From Azospirillum oleiclasticum (GTDB lineage Bacteria; Pseudomonadota; Alphaproteobacteria; Azospirillales; Azospirillaceae), in the NCBI RefSeq assembly GCF_013423485.1, contig NZ_JABFFR010000008.1:1-41705 (forward strand): DNA of 41,705 bases, read 5' to 3'. The stretch's first letter is position 1, and the number at the start of each line of letters is the position of its first letter. Below are positions 24,887 through 33,994 of the stretch, in pieces. Under the pieces are notes generated by a model that saw only the letters and a list, made by a program, of their open reading frames with translations, was not told the origin of the DNA and did not search any database. The position numbers were made by a program, and so were the translations under genes.

Positions 24887-26116
24887 ATGAGCACACTCCC
24901 CCCCGCCATCCTCTCCATGATCGCCGCCACCATGCTGCTGCAGCTCGGCAACGGGCTGCTGACGGCGCTGCTGCCGCTGCGCATGCAGGCGGACGGGCTG
25001 TCGGCGACGAGCATCGGCGGGGTGGCGTCCGCCTACGGGTTCGGCTTCATCATCGGCTGCATCTGGGCGCCGCGGGTGGTGCGGGGGATGGGACACAAGC
25101 CGGCTTTCGCCCTGCTGGGCGGGGTGGCCGCGGTGATCATCCTGAGTTTCACGGTCGCCGGAACGACGGTCGGTCCCTGGATGCTGCTGCGGGCGCTGGT
25201 GGGGCTGGCGCTGGCCGGGCTGTTCACCATCACCGACAGTTGGATCAGCGGGCTGGCGCCGCCGGCCACGCGCGGGCAGGTGTTTTCCGTCCACATGATC
25301 GGCACGCGGCTGACGCTGATGCTGGCCCCGCTCTGCGTCGCGCTGGGGGAGGTGACGGGCTATGGCCTCTTCGCCTTCGCCGCGGCGATGCTGGCGGTCG
25401 CCGTGCTGCCGCTGCTGGTCGTGCGCGGCAGTGCGCCGAAGCTACCCTCCGTCGTACGCCTGCGTCCGCTGGAGCTGTACGCCATCGCGCCCTCGGCCCT
25501 GGTCGGTTGCTTCGGCGTCGGCATGCTGAACGGGTCCATGGTGTCGCTGGCGGCCGTCTATGGCGTGCGCATGGGCCTGTCGGAGGAGACGGCGGCGGCG
25601 CTGCTGCTGGCGTTGCAGGGCGGCAGCCTGGTCACCCAATGGCCGATCGGCCGGCTGTCCGACCGGATCGACCGCCGCCTCGTCATCGCCGGCGTCACCG
25701 GGGCGGCGGCCCTGATGTCGGCCTTCGTCGCCAGCCTGCAGCCGGGCACCCCGGCCCTCGTCATCCTTCCGGCCTTCATCCTGTGGGGCGGCCTGTCCTT
25801 CAGCACCTACGCGGTGTGCGTGTCGCACGGCAGCGACCTCGTGCCCGCCGACCGCATGGTGACGATGGTGGGCGAGCTGCTGCTGGCCTGGGCGGCCGGT
25901 GCCATGGTCGGCCCGTTTCCGGCCTCCATGGCGTTGCAATGGTACGGGCCGAGCGGGCTGTTCCTGTATTTCACGGTGGTCGGCGCGGCGCTGACCGTCT
26001 TCGTCATGGTCCGCATCATGATGCAGCCGCGCACGCCCAAGCGCGCCCTGCTGCCGGCCAGCGCCGAGTCGCCGTCGATGATCCTCCAGGGCAAGGCGAT
26101 CCGCGAGCAGAAGTGA
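24887..26116 (+). CDS. Major facilitator superfamily transporter
   Basis: This 409-residue protein has about 12 membrane helices. The MFS loop-8/9 signature GRLSDRIDRRLVI is in the middle and a related RVVRGMGHKPAF loop is in the N-terminal half. The ATG at 24887 was chosen from hydropathy; the long upstream reading frame overlaps the CBS-BON gene in another frame. The substrate is not predictable. It ends 12 bases before a convergent gene and probably has its own promoter, so membership of the catabolic cluster is doubtful. Confidence 0.85.
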   Translation: MSTLPPAILSMIAATMLLQLGNGLLTALLPLRMQADGLSATSIGGVASAYGFGFIIGCIWAPRVVRGMGHKPAFALLGGVAAVIILSFTVAGTTVGPWMLLRALVGLALAGLFTITDSWISGLAPPATRGQVFSVHMIGTRLTLMLAPLCVALGEVTGYGLFAFAAAMLAVAVLPLLVVRGSAPKLPSVVRLRPLELYAIAPSALVGCFGVGMLNGSMVSLAAVYGVRMGLSEETAAALLLALQGGSLVTQWPIGRLSDRIDRRLVIAGVTGAAALMSAFVASLQPGTPALVILPAFILWGGLSFSTYAVCVSHGSDLVPADRMVTMVGELLLAWAAGAMVGPFPASMALQWYGPSGLFLYFTVVGAALTVFVMVRIMMQPRTPKRALLPASAESPSMILQGKAIREQK

Positions 26117-26128
26117 CGGGACCGCTCC

Positions 26129-27385
26129 TCACAGCACCAGCACCGCCCGGAAGTCGTTGACGTTGGTGCGCGTCGGCCCGGTCACCACGAGATCGCCGAG
26201 TGCCTGGAACAGGCTGTACGCGTCGTTGTCGGCCTGCATCGCCTTGGCGTCGAGCCCGGCGGCGGCGGCGCGCGTCAGCGTGTCGGGGGTGAGGACGGCG
26301 CCGGCATTGTCCTCCGTCCCGTCGATCCCGTCGGTGTCGCAGGCGATGGCGTGCACGCCGGGCAGCCCGTCCAGCGCGATGGCGAGGCCCAGCAGGAACT
26401 CCACGTTGCGCCCGCCGCGCCCGTTGCCGCGCACGGTCACCGTGGTCTCGCCACCCGACAGCAGGACGCAGGGCCGCGGCAGGGGCTGACCGTGCCGCAC
26501 CACCTGGAGCGCCATGCCGGCGTGCACGCGCGCCACCTCGCGCGCCTCCCCCTCGATGGCATTGCCGAGAATCAGGGGGGTGATGCCGGCCGCGCGGGCG
26601 ACCTCGGCGGCGGCTTCCAGCGCGTCCTGGGGTGTGGCGATCATGGTCAGCGCGCCGCCGGCCAGCCGCGGATCGCCGGGCTTGGGCGTCTCGTTGGCCG
26701 GGTCGTCGAGCGCCGCGGCGACGGCCGGCGACGGCTCGATCCCGTATTTGGCGAGCACGGCGCGGGCGTCGGCCAGCGTCGTCGGGTCGGACACGGTGGG
26801 GCCGGACGCGATGACCGAGGGATCGTCGCCCGGCACGTCGGACACCGTCAGCGTCACCACCCGCGCCGGGGTCGCCGCCGCCAGCCGCCCGCCCTTCACG
26901 GCGGACAGATGCTTGCGCACGCAGTTGATCTCGTCGATGGAGGCGCCGCACTTCAGCAGCGCCTTGGTGACCGCGCGCTTGTCGTCCAGCGTCATCCCGG
27001 CGGCGGGTGCCGCCAGCAGGGAGGAGCCGCCGCCGGAGATCAGGCAGAGCAGCAGATCGTCGGTCGACAACCCCTTGACCAGCTCCAGGATGCGCGCGGC
27101 GGCCTTCTGCCCCGCCTCGTCCGGGGTGGGGTGGGACGCCTCCACCACCTCGATGCGCGTGGTGGGCAGGCCGTGGTCGTAGCGGGTCACCACCAGCCCC
27201 TCCAGCGGCCCGTCCCAGTGATCCTCCACCGCCTTGGCCATGGCCGCGGCACCCTTGCCAGCGCCGACCACCACCGTGCGGCCCTTGGGCGGGGGCGGCA
27301 GGTGCGGGGGCACGCGGCTGTCCGCCGAAACCGCGGCGACGGCCGCGTCGAAGAGGGATCGAAGAAAGCTGGTCGGGTTGTCCAT
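26129..27385 (-). CDS. Glycerate 2-kinase/hydroxypyruvate reductase family protein (MOFRL)
   Basis: This 418-residue protein of the GckA/TtuD family has an N-terminal domain with VVVGAGKGAAAMAKAVE, then LCLISGGGSSLLAAPA and KHLSAVKGGRLA. The C-terminal MOFRL domain has VLLSGGETTVTVRGNGRGGRN. It phosphorylates D-glycerate to 2-phosphoglycerate with ATP; older annotations call the family hydroxypyruvate reductase. The start is uncertain: ATG at 27385 fits the usual family N-terminus, while ATG at 27409 would add eight residues. It stands alone, convergent with the MFS gene and divergent from the EamA gene. Confidence 0.88.
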   Translation of the reverse strand: MDNPTSFLRSLFDAAVAAVSADSRVPPHLPPPPKGRTVVVGAGKGAAAMAKAVEDHWDGPLEGLVVTRYDHGLPTTRIEVVEASHPTPDEAGQKAAARILELVKGLSTDDLLLCLISGGGSSLLAAPAAGMTLDDKRAVTKALLKCGASIDEINCVRKHLSAVKGGRLAAATPARVVTLTVSDVPGDDPSVIASGPTVSDPTTLADARAVLAKYGIEPSPAVAAALDDPANETPKPGDPRLAGGALTMIATPQDALEAAAEVARAAGITPLILGNAIEGEAREVARVHAGMALQVVRHGQPLPRPCVLLSGGETTVTVRGNGRGGRNVEFLLGLAIALDGLPGVHAIACDTDGIDGTEDNAGAVLTPDTLTRAAAAGLDAKAMQADNDAYSLFQALGDLVVTGPTRTNVNDFRAVLVL

Positions 27386-27571
27386 GGGGTCGTCCGTTTG
27401 CCCTGCCATTCGCGGGCGCCACTATGCCGCGGCACCGCCGCCCGGTCGACGGCCTTGGCCGTATTTTTCCACAGATGCCCACCCGCAGGACTGGCATGCG
27501 CGGCCTTCCGTTGCGCGTCCCGGCCGCGGTCCCCACAGTGGCGCCCGCGCTGGGGATGGGAGGACGCGGGT

Positions 27572-28444
27572 GTGACGAGCGGTGGGTCGGCCAGGGCCGG
27601 AATCGCCTGGATGCTGCTGGCGACGCTGCTGTTCACCACCATGGACAGCCTGTCGAAGTACCTGACGCAGATCTACCCGGTGATGGAGGTGGCCTGGGCG
27701 CGCTTCACCTTCCACACGCTGTTCGCCTTCGCGCTGGTGGGGCCGCGCTTGCCGGTGCTGCTGCACTCCGGCTGGCGGTCGATGCAGATCGTGCGCTCGC
27801 TGCTGCTGTTCACCGCCACCAGCCTGATGTTCGTATCGCTGAGCCGGCTGCCGCTGTTGCTGGTGATCACGGTGATGACCCTGTCGCCGGTGCTGGTCAC
27901 CGCCCTGTCCGTCCCGATCCTGAAGGAGAAGGTCGGCTGGCGGCGCTGGGTCAGCGTGGGGGTGGCGCTGTGCGGGGCGGTGCTGGTGGTCGGCCCGGCC
28001 GGGCTGTCGCTCAGCCTGCTGGTTCTGGTGCCGATCCTGTGCGCACTGGTCAACGCGCTGTACATGATCACCACCCGCATGCTGCACCACCACGACCCGG
28101 CGATGACGACGCTGCTCTACACCGGCATGGTCGGCACGGTGCTGGGGCTGCCGGTGATGCCCTTCGTCTGGGTGTCGCCGGATCTGGCGGGATGGCTGCT
28201 GCTGGCGGTTCTCGGCGCGCTCGGCGCGATCAGCCATTTCTGCATGATCCGCGCGTACAGCGCCGCACCCGCCTCGGTGATCGCCCCCTTCGTGTACGCC
28301 ACGCTGGTGTGGGCGGCGGTGTCGGGGGCGACCTTCTTCGGGGAGGTGCCCGGCTGGACCACGGTGGCCGGGGCCTGCATCATCGCCGGCAGCGGGCTCT
28401 ACATCTTCTACCGCGAGCAGTTGCGGGCGCGCGAGAAGGGCTGA
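27572..28444 (+). CDS. EamA/DMT family transporter
   Basis: This 290-residue protein has ten predicted helices in two EamA repeats. The first contains MDSLSKYLTQIYPVMEVAWARF, the typical DMT opening; the second ends with FFGEVPGWTTVAGACIIAGS. GTG 27572 follows GGGAGGA at good spacing. An alternative ATG at 27611 would cut into the first helix. It is probably an exporter or importer of a small metabolite; the substrate is not predictable. The reading frame extends far upstream antisense to the kinase gene, which is not coding. Confidence 0.85.
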   Translation: MTSGGSARAGIAWMLLATLLFTTMDSLSKYLTQIYPVMEVAWARFTFHTLFAFALVGPRLPVLLHSGWRSMQIVRSLLLFTATSLMFVSLSRLPLLLVITVMTLSPVLVTALSVPILKEKVGWRRWVSVGVALCGAVLVVGPAGLSLSLLVLVPILCALVNALYMITTRMLHHHDPAMTTLLYTGMVGTVLGLPVMPFVWVSPDLAGWLLLAVLGALGAISHFCMIRAYSAAPASVIAPFVYATLVWAAVSGATFFGEVPGWTTVAGACIIAGSGLYIFYREQLRAREKG

Positions 28445-28457
28445 CGGGCCGCGACCG

Positions 28458-28811
28458 TCAGCCGGCCGACCGGCCGGCGGTGCAGGATTGCCGCGCCCGC
28501 CGGTCGGTCGTCAGCGTGCGCTCCGGCAGGCCGTTGGCGGCGGCGGGGCCGTCCACCGTGTAGAGCGCGATGGGCAGCAGGCCGCGCCCCTCCCGTATGT
28601 CCTTCAGATGCCAGCCGAGGATGCAGGAGCACACGGTGGTGACGCGCGCCGGGTCCTCCGTCAGGGCGGTGACGAAGGCCGATCCCTCGCACGCCTCCTG
28701 GAAGCCCTTCGCGCGATTCTCCGCCGGATCGTCCGATCCGAAGCCGACGAACACCACGAAGGCCAGGAACAGCGTCCCGACGAAGCCGGCGAGCAGGAGT
28801 CTCAGATGCAT
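28458..28811 (-). CDS. Small membrane-anchored or secreted hypothetical protein
   Basis: This 117-residue protein starts with a strongly hydrophobic segment (LLLAGFVGTLFLAFVVFVGF), a signal anchor or uncleaved signal. A polar domain follows, with cysteines in CEGS, VCSC and SC near the end that could form disulfides or bind a metal. I recognise no family. The gene is convergent with the EamA transporter and shares no obvious operon. Confidence 0.55.
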   Translation of the reverse strand: MHLRLLLAGFVGTLFLAFVVFVGFGSDDPAENRAKGFQEACEGSAFVTALTEDPARVTTVCSCILGWHLKDIREGRGLLPIALYTVDGPAAANGLPERTLTTDRRARQSCTAGRSAG

Positions 28812-28905
28812 GGTCGGGGCGTCCTCGGGAGCCGCGGGGCGATGGCGGGTGGTAGCACGCGCCGGCCCTGTACGTCACCCTCGGGCACCGGCAGCGCCAT
28901 GGGCG

Positions 28906-29634
28906 TCAGCCGCGGCCGGCCGCCGCCGACCGGCCACCGTCCACCCCGATCACCTGCCCGGTGATCCAGCCCGCTTCCGTTGACAGCAGGAAGGCGGCCG
29001 CCGCTGCGGCGTCCTCCGGCTCGCCCAGACGTGCCATGGCGTGCTGGCGGGCCAGTGCCGACGCCATGGCGGGGTTGACCAGCAGCGGGGCCGCCATGGG
29101 CGTGCGCGTCAGGCTGGGGGCTACGGCGTTGACGCGCACGGCCGGGGCCAGTTCCGCAGCCAGCGCGCGGGTCAACCCCTCCACGGCACCCTTGGCCGCG
29201 GCCGTCACCGCGTGGTTGGGGAAGCCCAGCCCGGCGGCGACGGAGGAGAACAGCACCACCGAGCCGTGCCCGTCCGTCAGCGCCTTGCGCGCCGCCGCCA
29301 CCGCCAGCGCCGCCCCGGTGACGTTGAGGGCGAAGGCCTGCGCGAAATCCTCCGGTGTGGCGGAGCCCAGCGGCTTCAGCACGATGGAGCCGACGCAGTA
29401 GGCGAGGCCGCCCAGCGGACGGCCGTCGGCGGCGCGGCGCACGCCCTCGCCCAGGCTCGCCGGGTCGGTGGCGTCCAGCACGACATGCCGGGCGCCGAGG
29501 CTGCGGCCCAGTTCGGCCAGCGGCGCCTCGGTTCGGCCTGCCAGCACCACCGGCGTGCCGCGCTCCGTCAGCAGGCGCGCCAGCGCCGCACCGATGCCGC
29601 CGGCGGCGCCCAGGATCAGGATGGGGTCGGTCAT
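28906..29634 (-). CDS. Short-chain dehydrogenase/reductase family protein lacking the catalytic Tyr
   Basis: This 242-residue SDR fold has the NAD(P) motif GAAGGIG at about 9-15 and the second-strand LDATDP. The usual YxxxK is T144-A-A-A-K148 (context FPNHAVTAAAKGAVEG), so the active-site Tyr is missing while Ser130/131 and Lys remain. SDR proteins with an NHxxxAAAK block form a recognisable proteobacterial clade of unknown activity, which this resembles. It may bind a cofactor without ordinary carbonyl reduction. AGGGAAG precedes the ATG. It has no clear functional neighbour. Confidence 0.85.
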   Translation of the reverse strand: MTDPILILGAAGGIGAALARLLTERGTPVVLAGRTEAPLAELGRSLGARHVVLDATDPASLGEGVRRAADGRPLGGLAYCVGSIVLKPLGSATPEDFAQAFALNVTGAALAVAAARKALTDGHGSVVLFSSVAAGLGFPNHAVTAAAKGAVEGLTRALAAELAPAVRVNAVAPSLTRTPMAAPLLVNPAMASALARQHAMARLGEPEDAAAAAAFLLSTEAGWITGQVIGVDGGRSAAAGRG

Positions 29635-29876
29635 TGGCTGTCTTCCCTGTGTGTCCGACCGGAGGTACGGCGTGCGGCGCGGGGTGGATCACCCCGCTCT
29701 TTGCGGTAAGGTCGGACGCATGGTCATGCCGGCCGGGGGGCGACGAAAGGGCTGTGGGCAAGGAAGCGAAGGCAGTACGACGGACGAACGCTCCGCCCTT
29801 TCCTGCGCAGGGGCGGTGTTCCCCCGCACAGGGCTATAGTCACGGGTGTCTTGCGGACGGCGACGGTGGCGGGCGG

Positions 29877-30173
29877 ATGGCGGCGAGGGCGTGGAAGGGG
29901 TTCGGCCTGCTGGCGGGTGCCGCCCTGCTGGCCGTGTTGCCGGCCGGATGCGCCGTGCAGACCGTTGATTGCTGGCAGCTCGACGGCTCGGCGCTGGAGG
30001 AGGCGCAGGCCAAGGGGTGGTGCCGGGACGCCTTCGCGCCCAATGTGCAGACCATCGTGCCGATCGGAGAGGCGGGGCGTCCGCCCGCCCAACGCCACCG
30101 GGCCGACCCGGGTGCACCCGGCCCGTCCGTGCCGGTCCCGCCGCCGCCGCGCAAACCGCGGGTGCCGGGCTAG
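29877..30173 (+). CDS. Small lipoprotein, Pro-rich C-terminus
   Basis: This 98-residue protein has an N-terminal signal with the lipobox LPAGC (cysteine at ~25), so it is probably lipid-anchored to the envelope. The mature part has two more cysteines (DCWQL, GWCRD) and a proline-rich tail. I recognise no family. It lies downstream of a divergent SDR gene, and its stop overlaps the stop of the convergent ankyrin-repeat gene by three bases. A GC-rich 242-base gap separates it from the SDR gene; I see no other gene there. Confidence 0.55.
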   Translation: MAARAWKGFGLLAGAALLAVLPAGCAVQTVDCWQLDGSALEEAQAKGWCRDAFAPNVQTIVPIGEAGRPPAQRHRADPGAPGPSVPVPPPPRKPRVPG

Positions 30174-32536
30174 CGCCGCCGCAGCGCCTCGACCACTTCG
30201 GTGTGGCCCTGCAGGGCGCCCAGCGTGTAGGCGGAGTTCCCCCGCTCGTCGCTGCGGAAGGGGTCGGCACCGTGCTCGACCAGCAGCCGGGCCACCGGCT
30301 CGTGGCCGGCGTTGGCGGCGTACATCAGCGCGGTCCAGCCATGACTGGCCGCGGCGTCCACCGCCGCACCCCGCTCGACCAGCGCGCGCACCGCCGCGGT
30401 GTTGCCGCGTGCCGCCGCGGCCATCAGGGCGGTCTTGCCGTCGGTGTTGCGGGCGTCGAGGTCGGCGCCGGCCGATGCCAGCAGGCCGATGATGTCGTCA
30501 CGCCCGTACCACGCCGCGTACATCACGGGGGTGGCGCCGTCGCCGGAGCGGGCGTTGGCCTTGGCACCGGCGCCCAGCAGCGCGCGGACGGAATCGGCCA
30601 GCCCGGCCTCCGACGCCAGCATCAGCAGCGTCTTGCCGTCGGGGAGCCGGCGGTCGGGATCACCCATCGCGCCGAGCAGGCCGCGCAGCGCGTCCGGCCG
30701 CTCCAGCACCGCCAGCGCCGAGGCGCGCGACGCCAATGCCGTATCGGGGTCGGTCGGCACCGCGGCGGTGTCGACCGGCGCCGGCTGGGTGCCGCCTGCG
30801 GCGCGCAGCGCATCCTGAAGCTCGCGGTCGTTCGGATCGACCGACAGCGCACGCTCGTAGAAGCGCTGGGCGTCGGCCAGGTTGCGGTCGCGCTCGGCCA
30901 GCACGGCCCAGCGGCGGTAGGTGTCCTTGATCTCGGCGACCAGCGCGTCGGCGTCCGCCGACCGCGGGTCGATGGCGCGGATGCGCTGCACCGTCTCCGC
31001 CGCGTTGTCGCCGGCCGGGGTGGTCAGCCGCTTGGCGCCGATCTGCCGGCGGGCGCTTTCCACCAGCGCCGTGATGCGCTGGCGCGCCGCCGCATCCAGG
31101 GCCGGCGGCGCGGGGGTGGCGTTCGGTGCGGTGGCGTTCGGTGTGGTGATGGCCGGTGCGGTGGCGGGGGGCAGCGCCGCGACCTGCGCGGGTGGCGTCG
31201 CCGTGCCACCGGCCGAGCCGGCGGCCGGCGGCGCCCCGGTGGAACCGGCCGCGGGCAGCGGCTGCGCGGCAGGGGGCGCGGGCGAAGCCGCCGGTGGAGC
31301 CGCTGGTGGCTGGGAGGACGGCGTTGCGGGCGCCGCCGCGGTGGCCTGGGGCGATGGGGAAGCCGGCGGTGTCGCGGCGGGTGCCGTCGCGGCCGGTGGC
31401 GTCGCCGCGGTGGCCGGCGGTTCCACGCGCGGCTCCGGCCGGGAAGGTGCGGTGCTCGGGACGGGGGTGGCCGCGGGTGCCGACACCGCCACCCGCGGGT
31501 CCGGTCGCTGCGGCACCGGCTGGTCGGATGCCGTTCCGGACGGAGCAGTGCCGAGAATCGGCGCCACGAGCTGGTCGTTGACGAAGGTCCGCGTCTGCGT
31601 CCACACGCGCTGGAACCCGTCGGCGATCCCTTCCGGGCCGGAGCGCTGGGCGTTCAGGGCGACCCCGGCGACACCGACCGCCACCAGCGCGCCGACGGCG
31701 ACCGCCACCCCGGCCACCGCCGCGCGCCGGCTCGCCACCGGCCGGTCGGCTTCCGGACCGTCGAGATCCGGGTCGTCGTCGGTGTAGCCGTCGCCATTCT
31801 CCGCCACCATCCGGGCTGCGGGCGCCACGGCCGCGCGCTGGCGCAGCCAGTCGTTGGCGGGGTTGGCCGCCGCCGGTGCGGCGGGGTGGTTGACGACCGT
31901 CGCGGGACCGGGATTCACCACCGTGTCCTCGTCGGTCCCTTTCTCGTCGGCGTCGCGCACAATGCCGTGGCGGTCGGGTGCCGGCACGGTGGAACAGCCG
32001 GCGGTGTCGCCCAGCCGGTAGATCACGCCGTAGTCGCGCACGGCTTCCGCCAGATCGGGGCGGGCGAGCGCGCGCTCCAGCTCCGGACCGCCGCACAGCA
32101 GCACCTGGAGGAAGCGCCCGGCCGGCGTCTCCGACAGGCTGAGATCGGCGAGGTCGGCCAACACCCGGACGTCGAGGCAATGCGCCTCCTCCACGGCCAG
32201 AAGCCCGGCGCCGGCCAGATCGAGCCGCTCCTCCAGCTCGCCGACCACGGCCTCCAGATCAACATCCTCCCCGTCGCCGGCGATCATGTCCTCGACCTGC
32301 ATGCCGGGCCGCGCGGTCGCGGTCACCACCAGCGAGCCGTCGGATTCGACATGGTCGGCCAATTCGCGGTACACGCGCCCGCGCTCCCCGCGCTCGCCCG
32401 CCACCAGGATCAGGAGGCGCTTGCGCGCGAGCATGGCGAGCAACAGGCCATCGAAGGCCTCCTCCTGCGCCGGGCGGAGACGGGCGGACGGGTGGCGGAC
32501 GGGTGCGGGCATCGGGTGTTCGGCGTTGCGGTCCAT
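30170..32536 (-). CDS. Membrane protein with degenerate ExeA-like ATPase, Pro/Ala-rich linker, TPR and ankyrin repeats
   Basis: This 788-residue multi-part protein has four regions. Residues ~20-180 resemble the ExeA/GspA-type AAA domain, but the Walker A is decayed (AGERGERGRVYREL, no GK[ST]) and Walker B reads AVEEAHCLD. One membrane helix lies at ~272-294 after arginines, suggesting a cytoplasmic N-terminus and periplasmic C-terminus. Residues ~330-480 are a Pro/Ala/Thr-rich spacer. TPR-like helices (~485-580) precede about five ankyrin repeats (~600-788). ExeA relatives help place secretion or envelope machinery through peptidoglycan; here the ATPase is probably inactive and the repeats bind a partner. 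ATG 32536 was chosen at the start of sensible coding; the reading frame runs on upstream antisense to the ROK gene. Confidence 0.75.
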   Translation of the reverse strand: MDRNAEHPMPAPVRHPSARLRPAQEEAFDGLLLAMLARKRLLILVAGERGERGRVYRELADHVESDGSLVVTATARPGMQVEDMIAGDGEDVDLEAVVGELEERLDLAGAGLLAVEEAHCLDVRVLADLADLSLSETPAGRFLQVLLCGGPELERALARPDLAEAVRDYGVIYRLGDTAGCSTVPAPDRHGIVRDADEKGTDEDTVVNPGPATVVNHPAAPAAANPANDWLRQRAAVAPAARMVAENGDGYTDDDPDLDGPEADRPVASRRAAVAGVAVAVGALVAVGVAGVALNAQRSGPEGIADGFQRVWTQTRTFVNDQLVAPILGTAPSGTASDQPVPQRPDPRVAVSAPAATPVPSTAPSRPEPRVEPPATAATPPAATAPAATPPASPSPQATAAAPATPSSQPPAAPPAASPAPPAAQPLPAAGSTGAPPAAGSAGGTATPPAQVAALPPATAPAITTPNATAPNATPAPPALDAAARQRITALVESARRQIGAKRLTTPAGDNAAETVQRIRAIDPRSADADALVAEIKDTYRRWAVLAERDRNLADAQRFYERALSVDPNDRELQDALRAAGGTQPAPVDTAAVPTDPDTALASRASALAVLERPDALRGLLGAMGDPDRRLPDGKTLLMLASEAGLADSVRALLGAGAKANARSGDGATPVMYAAWYGRDDIIGLLASAGADLDARNTDGKTALMAAAARGNTAAVRALVERGAAVDAAASHGWTALMYAANAGHEPVARLLVEHGADPFRSDERGNSAYTLGALQGHTEVVEALRRR

Positions 32537-32731
32537 GATCACGCGCGTTTCGGCCAACGGAACGGGCTCACCCCTGACTCTAGTGTCCGGGCGCCCGGCT
32601 GCGACGGCGCAGAGGGGATGGCGCCCCTCTCTTTCGGTGAAAACACCCCCTTCGGTAGGGCTGGCGCAGCGACGGACGGGCGGTATAGGGTGCTGCCGAC
32701 CCACCCGACCGGCCCCCGCACACGACCTTCC

Positions 32732-33640
32732 ATGCGCATCGGCATCGACCTGGGCGGCACCAAGATCGCCGCCGCCGCCCTCGAGGACGACGGGGCGCTC
32801 CATGCGGAAACCCGCGTGGCCACGCCGCGCGACCTTGCCGGCACGCTCGCCGCCGTGGTCGCCGTCATCGATTCGGTGGAGGGGGCCGTCGGCCGCTGCT
32901 CCCCCGGCATCGGGCTGTGCCTGCCCGGCGTGGTGGATGCGCGCCAGGGTGTCGTGCGACGTGCGGTGAACCTGCCCTGGCTCGACGGGCACCCCTTCGC
33001 CGCGGAGCTGGAGCGGGCGCTCGGCCGGCCGGTGCGGCTCGCCAACGACGCCAACGCCTTCGTCCTGTCGGAAGCCGCCGACGGTGCGGCGGCGGGGGCG
33101 GAGGTGGTGTTCGGCGCCATCCTCGGGACCGGCGTCGGTGGCGGCATCGTGGTGGATGGCCGCATCCTGAACGGCGCCAACGCGCTGGCGGGCGAATGGG
33201 GGCACACGCCGCTGCCCTGGCGAAGCCCGGCCGTGGACGGCCCGCCGCTGGCCTGCGCCTGCGGCCAGTCCGGCTGCGTCGAGACGGTCCTGAGCGGCGC
33301 CGGCCTGGTATCGATCCATCGCAGGCGCTGGGGAACGGAAGCGCTGCCGCCCGACATCGCCGCCCGCGCCGAGGCGGGAGACGCGCAGGCGCAGACGACG
33401 CTCGACCTCTACTTCGACGCGCTGGCGCGGGCGCTGGCCGGCGTGGTCAACCTGCTCGACCCCGACGCCATAGTGATCGGCGGCGGGCTCTGCGGCCTTC
33501 CCGGTCTGGTGGAGGGGGTGCGCGCCCGCTGGGGACGGTGGACCATCGAGCGGGAGCCGCGCACCCGGCTGGCGCGGGCGCGCCATGGCGCGGACAGCGG
33601 TCTGCGCGGCGCCGCGTGGTTGTGGCCCGCGTCAACGTGA
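32732..33640 (+). CDS. ROK family sugar kinase (N-acetylglucosamine/fructose kinase type)
   Basis: This 302-residue protein opens with the phosphate-binding IGIDLGGTKIAAAAL. It has the ROK signature around LGTGVGGGIVVDGRILNGANALAGEWGH, and zinc ligands in GHTPLP...CACGQSGCVE. GHxx plus the CxCGxxGCxE block is typical of NagK-like and fructokinase-like ROK enzymes. It would phosphorylate a hexose at O6 using ATP. The nearby nagA gene, 0.5 kb downstream and convergent, supports a GlcNAc-related substrate. Divergent from the ankyrin gene with a 195-base promoter region. Confidence 0.87.
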   Translation: MRIGIDLGGTKIAAAALEDDGALHAETRVATPRDLAGTLAAVVAVIDSVEGAVGRCSPGIGLCLPGVVDARQGVVRRAVNLPWLDGHPFAAELERALGRPVRLANDANAFVLSEAADGAAAGAEVVFGAILGTGVGGGIVVDGRILNGANALAGEWGHTPLPWRSPAVDGPPLACACGQSGCVETVLSGAGLVSIHRRRWGTEALPPDIAARAEAGDAQAQTTLDLYFDALARALAGVVNLLDPDAIVIGGGLCGLPGLVEGVRARWGRWTIEREPRTRLARARHGADSGLRGAAWLWPAST

Positions 33641-33655
33641 CCGTCGCGGCGGTGG

Positions 33656-33683
33656 TTGCCAACCCCGCAGCATACGATAATAT
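33656..33683 (+). promoter_or_regulatory. Candidate sigma-70 promoter for a small ORF
   Basis: TTGCCA (33656-33661), a 16-base spacer and TAATAT (33678-33683) lie just after the ROK kinase stop and 32 bases before the ATG at 33716. It is a local AT-rich patch in very GC-rich DNA. Confidence 0.45.
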
Positions 33684-33715
33684 GTTCCCACCGGGACCGA
33701 GTGGGGCGCACGACC

Positions 33716-33904
33716 ATGACCGAAAGCGCACGGCAACATCTTCAAAGCGCCAGCCGGCGCCTGCAATCGGCGGCGGAGGAGCTGGAATCCGCCTTGTCCC
33801 TGATCCCGTCGAACGCGGCGCAGGCCGAACTGCACGAGGCCATCGGCGCCATCATGGACAGCCTGCAACTGGTGGCCTCGGCGCACACGCGCGCCGGAGC
33901 GTGA
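33716..33904 (+). CDS. Small helical hypothetical protein
   Basis: This 62-residue protein is almost entirely alpha-helical by composition (ESARQHLQSASRRLQSAAEE, then ESALSLI and AELHEAIGAIMDSLQLVASA). The heptad-like spacing suggests a coiled coil or helical hairpin. It has its own promoter-like sequence upstream. I recognise no family. Codon positions look coding, with GC-rich third bases. Confidence 0.5.
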   Translation: MTESARQHLQSASRRLQSAAEELESALSLIPSNAAQAELHEAIGAIMDSLQLVASAHTRAGA

Positions 33905-33994
33905 GAGCTGGAGCATGACGGCCGGTGCATGACACCGGGGCGCCGCTGGGCGCGACCCGGCGTCCGGCACCGGTGGGCCGTCAGTCCGTGGCCA

